A stretch of DNA of 28,955 bases from DATHTK01 sp035463295. Lineage in GTDB: Bacteria; Actinomycetota; Rubrobacteria; Rubrobacterales; Rubrobacteraceae. The notes under the pieces are model-generated. The model was given only the letters and a program-made list of their open reading frames with translations, was not told the origin of the DNA and did no database searches. The DNA is taken from positions 1 through 28,955 of the forward strand of contig DATHTK010000110.1 of NCBI GenBank assembly GCA_035463295.1, read 5' to 3'. This document shows positions 1 through 7,596 of the stretch, in pieces. Made by a program: the position numbers and the translations under genes. Position 1 is the stretch's first letter, and each line of letters starts with the position of its first letter.

Positions 1-45
1 CCTCTGCCGTGTGAAGGCAGCGCTCTCCCGCTGAGCTAATCGCCC
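1..45 (-). tRNA. tRNA-Val (anticodon CAC), 3' part beyond window edge
   Basis: Read on the minus strand from base 45 the sequence gives a seven-base acceptor strand GGGCGAT, TA, a D-stem GCTC/GAGC, and an anticodon stem CTGCC/GGCAG enclosing the loop TTCACAC. The anticodon is CAC (bases 13-11), which reads the valine codon GUG. The variable loop, T-arm and 3' acceptor strand lie outside the window, so the acceptor stem cannot be checked. GUG is expected to be frequent in this high-GC genome. Confidence 0.88.
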
Positions 46-117
46 CAATGCCGGTAGGAATATACCATTCGAGGGGGCGTCTGTTAAGCGCCTGGGGAGC
101 CTCTTACGCGCATCGGA

Positions 118-123
118 TATAAT
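118..123 (+). promoter_or_regulatory. -10 box (TATAAT) for the roadblock operon
   Basis: A perfect TATAAT lies about 40 bases upstream of the GTG start at 164, leaving a leader of roughly 30-35 bases with a good ribosome binding site. No convincing -35 hexamer is seen 16-18 bases upstream (GGGAGC is there), so strength and sigma factor are uncertain. Confidence 0.5.
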
Positions 124-163
124 GCTCGCCTTGAGTGGCACGACGGAGATGGGAGGACTGCCC

Positions 164-559
164 GTGGCTGAGAAGAGCGGATCCGCCAGGGACCTGGAGG
201 GGGTGTTGAGGGACCTCCGGTCGCTCTCGGGGGACATCGACTCGTGCGCGGTGCTCTCGGAAGATGGTGAGCTTCTCTCCTCCTCGCACGGGCCTGGTGT
301 GGACCGGGAGCGCACCGCTGCGATGCTCGCGGCGCTGGTCGCGCTCGCCGAGCGGGTCGCCCGGGAGAGCGGCAAGGAGAGCGTCTCACAGGTGAGAGTC
401 AAGACCGAGAACGGCTACCTGCTGCTCATCGGACTCGGGCGCGGCGGCTGCATAGCCGCCACGACGGATCCCGAGGCCCGGGTCGGCCTGGCGCTCTACG
501 ATATGCGAAACGCCCGAGGAGAAGTAGAGGCGGCCCTGGAAGGGGGGAGGGAGCGGTGA
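164..559 (+). CDS. Roadblock/LC7 domain protein
   Basis: The 131-residue product has the roadblock/LC7 layout: an N-terminal helix (DLEGVLRDLRSLSGDIDSCAVLSEDGELLSS), a central helix rich in Ala/Leu (TAAMLAALVALAERVARESG), then a sheet (VRVKTENGYLLLIGLG, CIAATTDPEARVGL) and a C-terminal helix. Such proteins are dimeric regulators or scaffolds of small Ras-like GTPases (MglB type), but no GTPase gene is adjacent, so the partner is unknown. I chose the GTG at 164 because GGGAGGA sits six bases upstream; an in-frame ATG at 122 overlaps the -10 box and is unlikely. The stop overlaps the next start (GTGA), so the two genes are translationally coupled. Confidence 0.85.
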   Translation: MAEKSGSARDLEGVLRDLRSLSGDIDSCAVLSEDGELLSSSHGPGVDRERTAAMLAALVALAERVARESGKESVSQVRVKTENGYLLLIGLGRGGCIAATTDPEARVGLALYDMRNARGEVEAALEGGRER

Positions 560-765
560 AGAAGCTCTTCGGACGCCTGGTACTGCTCGGTGCGCTCGCC
601 GGCGGCGTCCTTGCCGCGCGAAGCTACCTGCAGAAAGCAAAGCCCCTCCAGGAGGTAGTCCAGATCACCTTCGACGACGGCTCGACTCAGGTGCTCACCT
701 CGAACACCGTCGAGGCGCAGGAGTTCACGGACATAGGCCGCAAGCTCGTCGAGATAGGAGTCTGA
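556..765 (+). CDS. Small membrane-anchored protein of unknown function
   Basis: The 69-residue product begins with a positively charged tip (MKKLFGR) followed by one hydrophobic segment (about residues 7-21), then a soluble tail with a short beta-like stretch (VVQITFDDGSTQVLTS). It looks like a single-pass or lipid-associated membrane protein with an exposed C-terminal domain, not a typical secreted protein. The GTG start overlaps the stop of the roadblock gene by four bases and GGGGGGAGGGAG lies just upstream, so both are made together. A role in tethering the roadblock protein to the membrane is a guess from coupling alone. I do not recognise the family. Confidence 0.7.
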   Translation: MKKLFGRLVLLGALAGGVLAARSYLQKAKPLQEVVQITFDDGSTQVLTSNTVEAQEFTDIGRKLVEIGV

Positions 766-926
766 TGCTGCCAGGGGGCGTTGACGACTCCTGGCGACCC
801 CGCTGACGTTCCGCCCACTCTCCGCAGAGCTCGACAAGTAGGATCGGGAGACCGATCTTGGTGTGTCGTCTATCTCTTCCAGGGCATGAACGATAATTCG
901 GCCTGGAAACGGATGGTCGAAAGACG

Positions 927-1661
927 ATGGAAACCGCGCTGAGAGCTCCGCTCGTCTTCTTGCTGGAGCTGGTCGTGCTCTACGTCGCCGGTTCCTACGC
1001 GATGAGCCGCCTGATGGGGTTGTCCGGTCTCGGTGGTGGCGGGAAGGCCCCGGGGCGCATGGTCTTCTACGTCCTGATGTTCCCGGGGGTGGTCCTTCAC
1101 GAAGGCGCCCACTACCTGGCGTGCCTCCTCACCGGAACGAAGGTTTTCCGCTTCGCGCCGTTCTCACCGGGCGGGTCGAGCGATGGTCGCCTAACGCTGG
1201 GCTACGTCCGCCACGAGCGTCGTGCCTTCCCAATCGGGGCGATCATAGGGCTCGCGCCGGTGCTCTTGAATCCACTGGGGCTCTCGCTGGTCACCGCGTT
1301 CTTCACGCCCCTCACGTTTCGAGAGGTCGCCAACCCCTCTGCTGGGGTCGTGGTAGAGGGGATCCTCGGGTTTCTAGCCGATGCCCCGCTGCTGGCCGCC
1401 GTCTGGGCGTACCTGTCTTTGAGCTTTGCGCTGGGAAGCGTGCCCAGCCGGGAAGACCTGTCGAGTCTGCCGCTGATGCTACTGGTCTTTGGAGGCGGGA
1501 TCTTCCTGATCTGGCTTCTCAGGACAGGCTCTGAGAATGTCTTGTTCTCGGCGATCCACGACCTGTCTGCGCTTGCGGCCGGCCTCTATGCCCTGCCGGC
1601 CACGGTCGCCGCAGTAGCCGCCCTGGCAACTATCGTATTGAGGCGGACGACCCGACGCTGA
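927..1661 (+). CDS. M50-like membrane metalloprotease family protein
   Basis: The 244-residue product is a polytopic membrane protein with about five hydrophobic segments (roughly residues 8-30, 45-66, 97-125, 145-168, 178-200, 212-238). At about residues 57-63 it has VLHEGAHYL, the HExxH zinc motif inside a membrane helix that marks site-2-protease-like M50 peptidases. The following stretch (LLTGTKVFRFAPFSPGG) matches the usual context in small M50-like proteins of actinobacteria. The partner Asp motif of classical S2P enzymes is not obvious, so activity is uncertain. The start at ATG 927 has only a weak ribosome binding site (GAAAGACG). The gene stands alone and is convergent with the LLM oxidoreductase gene. 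Confidence 0.72.
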   Translation: METALRAPLVFLLELVVLYVAGSYAMSRLMGLSGLGGGGKAPGRMVFYVLMFPGVVLHEGAHYLACLLTGTKVFRFAPFSPGGSSDGRLTLGYVRHERRAFPIGAIIGLAPVLLNPLGLSLVTAFFTPLTFREVANPSAGVVVEGILGFLADAPLLAAVWAYLSLSFALGSVPSREDLSSLPLMLLVFGGGIFLIWLLRTGSENVLFSAIHDLSALAAGLYALPATVAAVAALATIVLRRTTRR

Positions 1662-1711
1662 AAGGAGTGCCTCCGAAGGGTGCCAGATTACTTTCCCTCG
1701 AGAAGAGGTCG

Positions 1712-2554
1712 TCAGCGGGTAGCGGCAACTACCTCTGCGAGATCCTCTAGCTGGTTCAAGGTCTCGCTTTCGGCCAGGGTCGGCAGGCCGAGCAAGACAC
1801 GCTCCACGCCCAGCCGCGCGTATGCTTCCAGGTCTTCGGGCTCGCTGGATGCGTTGAACACGGTTACCGGCACCTCTCTTCCGGCCACCTCTCGAAGTTC
1901 ACCAATCATCGGCTCCAGCTTGCCGGGCGGCAGCCCGTTTGCCAGCCAGGCGTCGCCGAACCGGGCGACCCTCTCGAAGGCTCGCCTCCCGCCGCCGACG
2001 TAGATGGGAGGATGCGGTTTCTGCACCGGCTTTGGCCAGAGGCCGATCGGGTCGAAGTCCACGTATCGGCCGTGGAACTCCGGCTCGTCTGTGGTCCAGA
2101 TCTCTATCATCGCCTCTATGCGCTCGTTCGTCAGCGCACCGCGGGTACGCGGATCGGTGCCGTGGTTCTCCATCTCCTCGCGGTTCCAGCCGACCCCGAC
2201 GCCGAAGAGCACCCGCCCCCCTGATACGAGGTCCAGGCTCGCTACTTCCTTGGCCGTGATCAGCGGATCCCGCTCGACCACCAGCGCCACCCCCGTGCCG
2301 AGCAGCAGGCGTTCGGTCGCAGCCGCAGCGGCGGTGAGCGTGATAAAGGGGTCCAGGGTCCGGTAGTACTTGCGCGGCAGCTCCCCGCCGCGGGGCCAGG
2401 GGGACCTACGGCTGAGGGGGATGTGGGTGTGCTCCGCGATAAACAAAGAGTCAAAGCTGCGCTCTTCGATCGCCGCGGCAAGAGCCCCCGGCGCGATTCC
2501 CTCGTCGGTAACGAATGTGGAGATGCCGAATTTCATCCCCTTATTGAACCACAC
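1712..2554 (-). CDS. LLM-class F420-dependent oxidoreductase
   Basis: The product (280 residues from GTG at 2554) has the luciferase-like TIM barrel features: MKFGISTF at the N-terminus, FDSLFIAEHTHIP, TERLLLGTGVALV, DPLITAKEVASLDLVSGGR, GVGVGWNREEMENHG, and PHPPIYVGGG near residue 190. These are typical of the F420-dependent Rv2161c-like subgroup; the substrate cannot be told. The real start may be the ATG at 2536 (MKFGIS...), which has AAGGGG directly upstream but with almost no spacing; the GTG at 2554 has no clear site. It lies 35 bases downstream of ispH on the same strand and may be cotranscribed with it. Confidence 0.86.
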   Translation of the reverse strand: MWFNKGMKFGISTFVTDEGIAPGALAAAIEERSFDSLFIAEHTHIPLSRRSPWPRGGELPRKYYRTLDPFITLTAAAAATERLLLGTGVALVVERDPLITAKEVASLDLVSGGRVLFGVGVGWNREEMENHGTDPRTRGALTNERIEAMIEIWTTDEPEFHGRYVDFDPIGLWPKPVQKPHPPIYVGGGRRAFERVARFGDAWLANGLPPGKLEPMIGELREVAGREVPVTVFNASSEPEDLEAYARLGVERVLLGLPTLAESETLNQLEDLAEVVAATR

Positions 2555-2589
2555 CGAGAAGGCGAGACGGAAGGCAACCGTCGGATGCC

Positions 2590-3816
2590 TCAGGCGCGAG
2601 CGTCTTCGGGCGAGAGGCCACGCGCTTGGAGGATGCGGCCGATGGCGAGGCCGATCTGGGAGTTCGGCGTGGACGCCCCGGCTGTCAGACCGATGCGCAC
2701 CGGCCCGTCGGGGAGCCAGTCGTGCTCCTCGACCTCCTCGAGGTGGTGGAGCGGGGTGCCGGCCGGCTTGTGGTGGATCACGTCCCCTTCTATGCAGTCG
2801 CCGCTCGATATGTGATAGCTCTTCTGGACCCTCTCGGAGGCTATTATCGCCAGGTTGTTCGTGTTCGAGGAGTTGTAGCCGCCGACGATGATCACGATCT
2901 CCAGCGGGTGCTCGAGCAGCTCGAAGAGCGCGTCCTGCCTGTCCTGCGTAGCCGAACAGATGGTGTCGAAGAGCTGGAAGTGCTCGTCCAGGTTCTCCTC
3001 GCCGTAGCGCTCGATCATGGCCTTCCGGAGCTCCTCGCCGACCGCCATCGTCTCGCTCATAAGCATCGTGGTCTGGTTGGCGACGCCCACGCTACGGAGG
3101 TCCTTCTCCGGGTCGAAGCCGGGGCACATGCCGTGGCCGAGCCTCTCTCTGAGCTCCCCAGCGCCGAGCCGGCCGAGGATAAACTCCACGACGTAGCCGG
3201 TCTCTTTGAGGTCGCGGACGATGAGGTACTTGCCATTGCCGCCGTCCTTGTTCGTCTGGGAGGCGGTGGCCTTGGTCTCCTCGTGGTAGTACTTGCCGTG
3301 AATGATGCTCGTGAAGCCCTTCTGTGCGTAGCGGGTAACGCGCTTCCACACCGAGAGCACGGAGCCACAGGTCGTGTCCACTACGATACACTCCTGCGCC
3401 TTGAGCTTCTTCACCCATTCGACGGGGGCACCGAACGCCGGAAGCAACACCACGTCCTCGGGCCCGAGGCGTTCGAAAGCCTCCTCGGGCGGACCATCGA
3501 AGCCCTTGGAGAGGAACTCTATGCCCATCTCGCGCAGGCGGTCGTTCATGGAGGCGTTGTGGATCATGTCCCCCGTGATGTAGATGCGCCGCTCCGGGAA
3601 CTTCTCTCGCGTCTGGAAGGCGTAGTCGACCGCCCGGTCGACCCCGTAGCAGAACCCGAACTCGTCGGCGAGCCGGATCGTGAGGTCCCCGATCTCGAGC
3701 ACGTTGCCGTTCTCGCGGACCCGGTCCACGACCTCCGAGCGGTAGTCCCGGTCCAGCAGGTGCTGGACCTCATCCCGCATCTTGAAACCCTTGCGGAAGT
3801 ACCTCTGCTCCGTCAC
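2590..3816 (-). CDS. ispH: 4-hydroxy-3-methylbut-2-enyl diphosphate reductase (long form)
   Basis: This is the last enzyme of the MEP isoprenoid pathway, reducing HMBPP to IPP and DMAPP with a [4Fe-4S] cluster. The three cluster cysteines are visible at about residues 56 (EFGFCYGVDRAV), 150 (VDTTCGSV) and 287 (DTICSATQDRQDA); the active-site Glu is in YHEETKAT (about 179). At 408 residues it is about 100 longer than the E. coli type, and the N-terminal RKGF...RDYRSE.. stretch and ADEFGFCYGVDRAV resemble the cyanobacterial/plastid form. The GTG start at 3816 has GAAAGG upstream. It diverges from the response-regulator gene, with about 100 bases between them that include a possible minus-strand -10 (TAAACT, near 3850). 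Confidence 0.95.
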   Translation of the reverse strand: MTEQRYFRKGFKMRDEVQHLLDRDYRSEVVDRVRENGNVLEIGDLTIRLADEFGFCYGVDRAVDYAFQTREKFPERRIYITGDMIHNASMNDRLREMGIEFLSKGFDGPPEEAFERLGPEDVVLLPAFGAPVEWVKKLKAQECIVVDTTCGSVLSVWKRVTRYAQKGFTSIIHGKYYHEETKATASQTNKDGGNGKYLIVRDLKETGYVVEFILGRLGAGELRERLGHGMCPGFDPEKDLRSVGVANQTTMLMSETMAVGEELRKAMIERYGEENLDEHFQLFDTICSATQDRQDALFELLEHPLEIVIIVGGYNSSNTNNLAIIASERVQKSYHISSGDCIEGDVIHHKPAGTPLHHLEEVEEHDWLPDGPVRIGLTAGASTPNSQIGLAIGRILQARGLSPEDARA

Positions 3817-3902
3817 GCCAACCTTTCTTCTCCGGACTGCACGCTGAGTTTAACCTATCTCGGCTCCGGCGTCGGATACGGCACGGGAGATCATTTCGGG
3901 TG

Positions 3903-3908
3903 TAAAAT
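3903..3908 (+). promoter_or_regulatory. -10 box (TAAAAT), probable leaderless promoter
   Basis: TAAAAT ends eight bases before the GTG start of the response regulator at 3917. A transcript would begin at or next to the start codon, and no ribosome binding site is visible, so a leaderless mRNA is likely. A clear -35 is not seen. Confidence 0.45.
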
Positions 3909-3916
3909 AACGGATT

Positions 3917-4312
3917 GTGGAACGAGGAAAGACCACCGTGATGCTCGCGGACGACGACCCGGTCTCGCTGGACCGTGCCACGGAGGCGCTCGCAGGCGCC
4001 GGTTTCAACGTCGTTTGCGCCACGGACGGCCAGCGGGCCCTGCAAGAGGCGCTCAGCCGCAAGGTGGATCTCATCGTGATGGACGTCTCTATGCCCCAGG
4101 TCGGTGGCGTGGAGGCGTGCCACTGCCTGAAGGCGATGCCGAAGACCTCGAAGATCCCCGTGGTCCTCACCGCGGCGAAGAAGGACCCGGCCGCAAGAGC
4201 GCTCGCCGAGCGGACCCACGGCTCGGTTCGCATCCTGCGCAAGCCTTACACGCCGGAGGAGATCGTCTCGGTCGCGCAGCATCTCGTAAGGCCCCGGCAC
4301 CTCCTCCGCTGA
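3917..4312 (+). CDS. Stand-alone response regulator (CheY-like receiver)
   Basis: The 131-residue product is a single receiver domain with no output domain. The acidic triad is at residues 12-14 (ADDDP), the phospho-accepting Asp is D56 (DLIVMDVSMPQVGG), the switch Thr is in VVLTAAK (about 94), and the Lys is in ILRKPYTPEEI. All key residues are present, so it should be phosphorylated by a histidine kinase, but no kinase gene is adjacent. The GTG start follows a TAAAAT box by eight bases, suggesting a leaderless transcript. Output must be through protein contact; the partner is unknown. Confidence 0.9.
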   Translation: MERGKTTVMLADDDPVSLDRATEALAGAGFNVVCATDGQRALQEALSRKVDLIVMDVSMPQVGGVEACHCLKAMPKTSKIPVVLTAAKKDPAARALAERTHGSVRILRKPYTPEEIVSVAQHLVRPRHLLR

Positions 4313-4396
4313 CACCTGTCGCGGATAACGCGTTCACGGCAACCTGCCCCCTCCCGGTCTAGTCTGTTGCCCGAAGGGCTACTTTGAGAGGCGAGG

Positions 4397-5542
4397 TTGA
4401 AAGCCATAATCGTCGGTGGGGGTATCGGGGGTCTTTCGACGGCGATCGCGCTGCGGCGCGCAGGCGTCGAGGCCGCCGTCTTCGAGCGGGCGCCCGGGCC
4501 GCGGGAGGTCGGCGCGGCGGTGGGTCTGTGGAGCAACGCGGTCCTGGTGTTGAAGAGCCTCGGCCTCTACGCGTCGGTCCGTGCTCTCGGCGCCGAGATC
4601 GGCGCAGAGATCCGCTCGTGGCGTGGCAGGAAGCTCTTCGAATTGTCGGCGGAAGAGCTCAGGGAGAGGTACGGCGAGGCGAACCTGCTGGTTCACCGGG
4701 CGCACCTGCAATCCGCGCTGCTCTCGACGCTGCCGGAAGAGACCGTCCGGTTCGGGGCGCACTGCGTGAGCTTCAGCCAGGACGGCGCGGGGGTAACCGC
4801 ACGCTTCGCCGACGGCCGAACGGAGCGAGGAGACCTCCTCGTCGGGGCCGACGGCCTCCGCTCGAACGTTCGGGCGTCTCTCCTCGATGACGGGCCGCCG
4901 CGCTACGCCGGCCTGACGGCCTGGCGGGGCATCGCCCTTTCCGCCGAAGGCTTCGCGCCGGAGAAGGCCGGGCTCGAACTGTGGGGCAGGGGTACGGAGG
5001 TCGGTGTCATGAGCCTCGGTGGGGGGAGGGCGTACTGGTACGCTACCAAGAATGTCCCGGAGGGGGCCGCCGAGAGCCCGGCCGGGCGCAAGAGAGAGGT
5101 CCTGGATCTTCTCCGCGGCTGGTACGGGCCCGCGAGGGCCGCCGTCGAAGCGACGGAGGACGCGAAGATCCTGCGCACCGACATCTACGACCGCGAGCCG
5201 GCGAACAGGCGCTGGGGCGAAGGCCGCGTCACGCTCCTCGGCGACGCGGCCCACCCGATGACGCCTCACCTGGGACAGGGCGCCTGCCAGGCTATAGAGG
5301 ACGCCGCAGTGCTCGCGGATTGCCTGAGGGACGCGGAGGGAGCCCCCGCTGCCGCCCTCCGCCGCTACGAAGTCCGGCGCGCGCCCCGAACCGCAACTAT
5401 CGTCCGGAACTCCCGGCGCACGGGCCGCCTACTGCAGTTCGAGAACCCCCTGCTCTGCGGCCTTCGCGACTCGCTGGTCGGTGCCTTTCCCCAGAGCCTG
5501 CTCTTGAGGCAGATGGACCGCGTTATCGGGTACAAGGTGTGA
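4397..5542 (+). CDS. FAD-dependent monooxygenase (PHBH-fold, zeaxanthin epoxidase-like)
   Basis: The 381-residue product has the three signature motifs of class A flavoprotein monooxygenases: the Rossmann GGGIGGL at residues 7-13, the DG motif LLVGADGLRSNVR (about 150), and the GD motif LLGDAAHPMTPHLGQGACQ (about 278-298), followed by AIEDAAVLADCL. It should bind FAD and NAD(P)H and hydroxylate or epoxidise an organic substrate; the GD-motif context recalls zeaxanthin epoxidases and salicylate hydroxylase-like enzymes, but the substrate is unknown. The start is TTG at 4397 with AGGCGAGG upstream. The next gene begins 11 bases after its stop. Confidence 0.9.
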   Translation: MKAIIVGGGIGGLSTAIALRRAGVEAAVFERAPGPREVGAAVGLWSNAVLVLKSLGLYASVRALGAEIGAEIRSWRGRKLFELSAEELRERYGEANLLVHRAHLQSALLSTLPEETVRFGAHCVSFSQDGAGVTARFADGRTERGDLLVGADGLRSNVRASLLDDGPPRYAGLTAWRGIALSAEGFAPEKAGLELWGRGTEVGVMSLGGGRAYWYATKNVPEGAAESPAGRKREVLDLLRGWYGPARAAVEATEDAKILRTDIYDREPANRRWGEGRVTLLGDAAHPMTPHLGQGACQAIEDAAVLADCLRDAEGAPAAALRRYEVRRAPRTATIVRNSRRTGRLLQFENPLLCGLRDSLVGAFPQSLLLRQMDRVIGYKV

Positions 5543-5552
5543 GGGCGCTCGA

Positions 5553-6203
5553 TTGGACGGCTTGAACCACGAGCTGCGCCTGGAGGAACTCCCTCCTCCG
5601 CCGCTCTTCAAGCTTGCGGGGGAGGACGGCGAGGATGTCTTTGAGGAGACGGCGGTGGGCGGAGAGCCCGCTGCGGTCGGTGCGCTCTTCGAGAGTCGGG
5701 AGCTGGCCGAGGAGTTCTCCGCCGGGGCCGAGGGATTCGGAATGGGGGGGCTGTCGGGTCTCGGTACGCAGGAACTCGCTGACTGGGGAGCGGTCGTGTC
5801 GTACGCAGGCTCGGGCGCCGACTACGTTGTCGTGGTCTCGGAGGCGGGGACCGGGCTCTTCCACGCCGGGGACCTGGCCCGCCGCGCCGACGAGAAGGCG
5901 GGAGAGGTTACCCTGCCGCTGTACCTGTTCTCCGACGAGAGGGGGGAGGCGCCCCTCGTCTCGGTGGATGCTGGCGGCGAAGAAGCTCTGGTCGCCGTCC
6001 TCTTCAGCTCCCCGGAGAGGGCACGGGCGTTTCGCGAGAGGGCCTCGCACCTGGGACTCCCCGATCGGCTCGCGACCATAGAGGACCGGGACGGGCTGCG
6101 GCGCCACGCCCTCGTCGCCCGCGGGGCCGGGGCCCATTACGCCGTCGTGGATCCGGAGGCCGGCCTCACGGACGCGATACCGGTGGAGGACCTGATCCAG
6201 TGA
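5553..6203 (+). CDS. Unknown protein with an internal duplication
   Basis: The 216-residue acidic product has no motif I can name with confidence. It is built of two similar halves: ALFESRELAEEF...VVSYAGSGADYVVVVSEAGTG (about residues 44-102) and VLFSSPERARAF...LVARGAGAHYAVVDPEAG (about 148-207). Each half has a helix followed by a sheet ending in a DYVVV/HYAVV strand, somewhat like SseB-type or small stress-linked domains. The start is TTG at 5553 with GAGGGCG upstream. Its stop overlaps the GTG start of the HAD gene by four bases, and it follows the monooxygenase by 11 bases, so the three genes probably form one operon. Confidence 0.75.
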   Translation: MDGLNHELRLEELPPPPLFKLAGEDGEDVFEETAVGGEPAAVGALFESRELAEEFSAGAEGFGMGGLSGLGTQELADWGAVVSYAGSGADYVVVVSEAGTGLFHAGDLARRADEKAGEVTLPLYLFSDERGEAPLVSVDAGGEEALVAVLFSSPERARAFRERASHLGLPDRLATIEDRDGLRRHALVARGAGAHYAVVDPEAGLTDAIPVEDLIQ

Positions 6204-6784
6204 CGCCCCTCCTCGCTCTGGACATCGACTCGACGGTGTGGGATGTCGCTACCCCTTTCCTGGACGCGGCGCTTGAAGTCATCGGGGACGCGCCGGACTT
6301 GGAGACGGTCTTCACCTGGGCCCACGTCCTCGAATCCTACGGCGAGGAGGCGACGGCGCGCATCTACGACCGCGTCCTCGCCCCCGAGCGAGTCCGGACG
6401 CGCGAACCCTACCCCAACGCGGCAGAAGTCCTGCGCTACCTCCAGACGGAACGCGGCATAAGGGTCCACTTCGTGACCCGCAATCTAGACCCCGAAACGC
6501 TGCGACCTCACCTCTCGCCCTGGCTCGAGAAGCACTTCGGCTCGGAGGTCGGGCTCACCATCACGTCGGGAGACAAGATGAGCGTCGTGCGCGAACTCGG
6601 CGCCTTCGGGCTCGTGGACGACGACCCGGAGACCTTGATCTCGGTGGCGGAGGGCGGGATGTGGGCGGCGACCAAGGTCCAGCCGTGGAACCGCAGGATC
6701 GTCACCGGGAGACGGGACCTCCACGGCTTCGACAACTGGCGCGAGCTCCCGGCGCTCCTGCCGGACTGCGTCAGTAATCTCTGA
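6200..6784 (+). CDS. HAD-superfamily phosphatase, 5'-nucleotidase-like
   Basis: The 194-residue product starts with LLALDIDSTVWD (residues 4-15), the DxDxT/S nucleophile motif of HAD phosphatases. Further motifs are VHFVTRNLDP (motif II Thr, about residue 94), a Lys in SGDKMSVV (about 126) and GLVDDDPETL (motif IV, about 138). The short helical cap between motifs I and II resembles deoxyribonucleotidase-like C1-cap enzymes. The substrate is not determined. The GTG start overlaps the preceding stop (GTGA). Confidence 0.82.
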   Translation: MTPLLALDIDSTVWDVATPFLDAALEVIGDAPDLETVFTWAHVLESYGEEATARIYDRVLAPERVRTREPYPNAAEVLRYLQTERGIRVHFVTRNLDPETLRPHLSPWLEKHFGSEVGLTITSGDKMSVVRELGAFGLVDDDPETLISVAEGGMWAATKVQPWNRRIVTGRRDLHGFDNWRELPALLPDCVSNL

Positions 6785-6966
6785 GCCCGTGGAGTGGGAT
6801 CACGGACGACCGAAGCCTTTGTCGGGCCGGTCTCTCGAGGAAGGGTTCGAGCGTGCGGGCCTCGCTACGACGGGCTGTAAGCGGAGGCGAGGGTACTGTA
6901 ACCTGTTGGGGAGCGATACCGAAGGGAGGCGCGTTGGAGGGCGGCAGGGCGGAGAAGGGTGACGGG

Positions 6967-7176
6967 GTGCGAGAAGGCGCCCCGCAGATGCAAGGGTTCT
7001 TCGACCGGGGGAGCCTCGTGTTCGTGTCGGCCCGGACCGGCAACGACCTGACGGGCTACGTCTGCGACCGGGACGCCAACGGTCTGCTCCTCGACGTGCG
7101 GGACCCGAGCGGGGACCCCGGCGGGTACGAGTTCCTGCCTTGGTCGAGCATCGAGCGGGTGAGCGTCGAAGTGTAG
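6967..7176 (+). CDS. Small putative beta-barrel (Sm/SH3-like) protein
   Basis: The 69-residue product from GTG 6967 reads as a chain of short strands: GSLVFVSARTG, DLTGYVCDRDANGLLLDVRD, YEFLPWSSIERVSVEV. This pattern (strand, turn, bent strand with G-x-V, strand, FLPWSSI) resembles small Sm-like or SH3-like barrels such as those in nucleic-acid or phage-associated proteins, but I cannot assign a family. GGAGAAGG lies eight bases upstream of GTG 6967. TTG at 6934 (after GGGAGG) and ATG at 6988 are alternative starts. It stands alone after an approximately 180-base leader. Confidence 0.6.
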   Translation: MREGAPQMQGFFDRGSLVFVSARTGNDLTGYVCDRDANGLLLDVRDPSGDPGGYEFLPWSSIERVSVEV

Positions 7177-7329
7177 GGGCGACCGGAGGGGTTTGAGGTA
7201 GACCTCTCGTTGGTTGCGCTTCCTTCACGAGCGTAGAGCCGCCGGGTGCTTGCCCCACCGTGGGCGGCGCTGTCTTGTGTCCCATCTCGTACCACAGTAG
7301 GGCGACAAGAGGCCTACTTCTATCCGGTG

Positions 7330-7351
7330 AACGCCACGGAGCCGTGGCGTT
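7330..7351. terminator. Perfect hairpin, candidate terminator
   Basis: AACGCCACGG and its exact reverse complement CCGTGGCGTT are separated by two bases, giving a 9-10 bp stem. It is followed by a pyrimidine-rich stretch (TTCTCCCTCC) rather than a clean T-run. It may terminate the transcript of the small gene ending at 7176, or work in both directions. Confidence 0.5.
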
Positions 7352-7530
7352 TCTCCCTCCTATCCTCCCCACAGGTGATGCAGGATCGGAAGACCAATGA
7401 ACAACTTATCGTCGCGTTTGTAACCGGCGTGTTACTGAACATTGGCCCAGGCGTTACTCGGCTGTCGCCCTCCTGTTACACGGAGCCCATAGAGTACTCG
7501 TACCACGGTAAGAAAGCCGGGTAAATAGGC

Positions 7531-7567
7531 TAGGCGGCTTCAGTGTAAGACGAGTGTAGGCCGCCTA
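7531..7567. repeat. Inverted repeat upstream of the PGPGW gene
   Basis: TAGGCGGC (7531-7538) and GCCGCCTA (7560-7567) are exact reverse complements with a 21-base loop. It ends 20 bases before the AGGAGG site of the next gene, so it could be an mRNA hairpin or an operator. Confidence 0.4.
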
Positions 7568-7596
7568 AGAGAAACCTTGATCCCTCAGGAGGCCTC

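Larger units (their letters stand above)
7177..7596 (+). other. Intergenic stretch with two hairpins
   Basis: About 420 bases with lower GC and no convincing gene. A 92-codon open frame at 7246-7524 runs straight through a perfect hairpin (7330-7351) and has no family look, so I treat it as non-coding. A second inverted repeat lies at 7531-7567, just before the PGPGW gene. No promoter stands out. Confidence 0.5.

Noticed and set aside
2626..4362. Long open frame of 578 codons on the plus strand
   Set aside because: It lies antisense to ispH, whose cluster cysteines and full family match are clear; the plus-strand product is low-complexity and the frame is a by-product of high GC.
7246..7524. 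92-codon plus-strand frame between 7177 and 7597
   Set aside because: It runs through a perfect hairpin, lacks a ribosome binding site and resembles no family.
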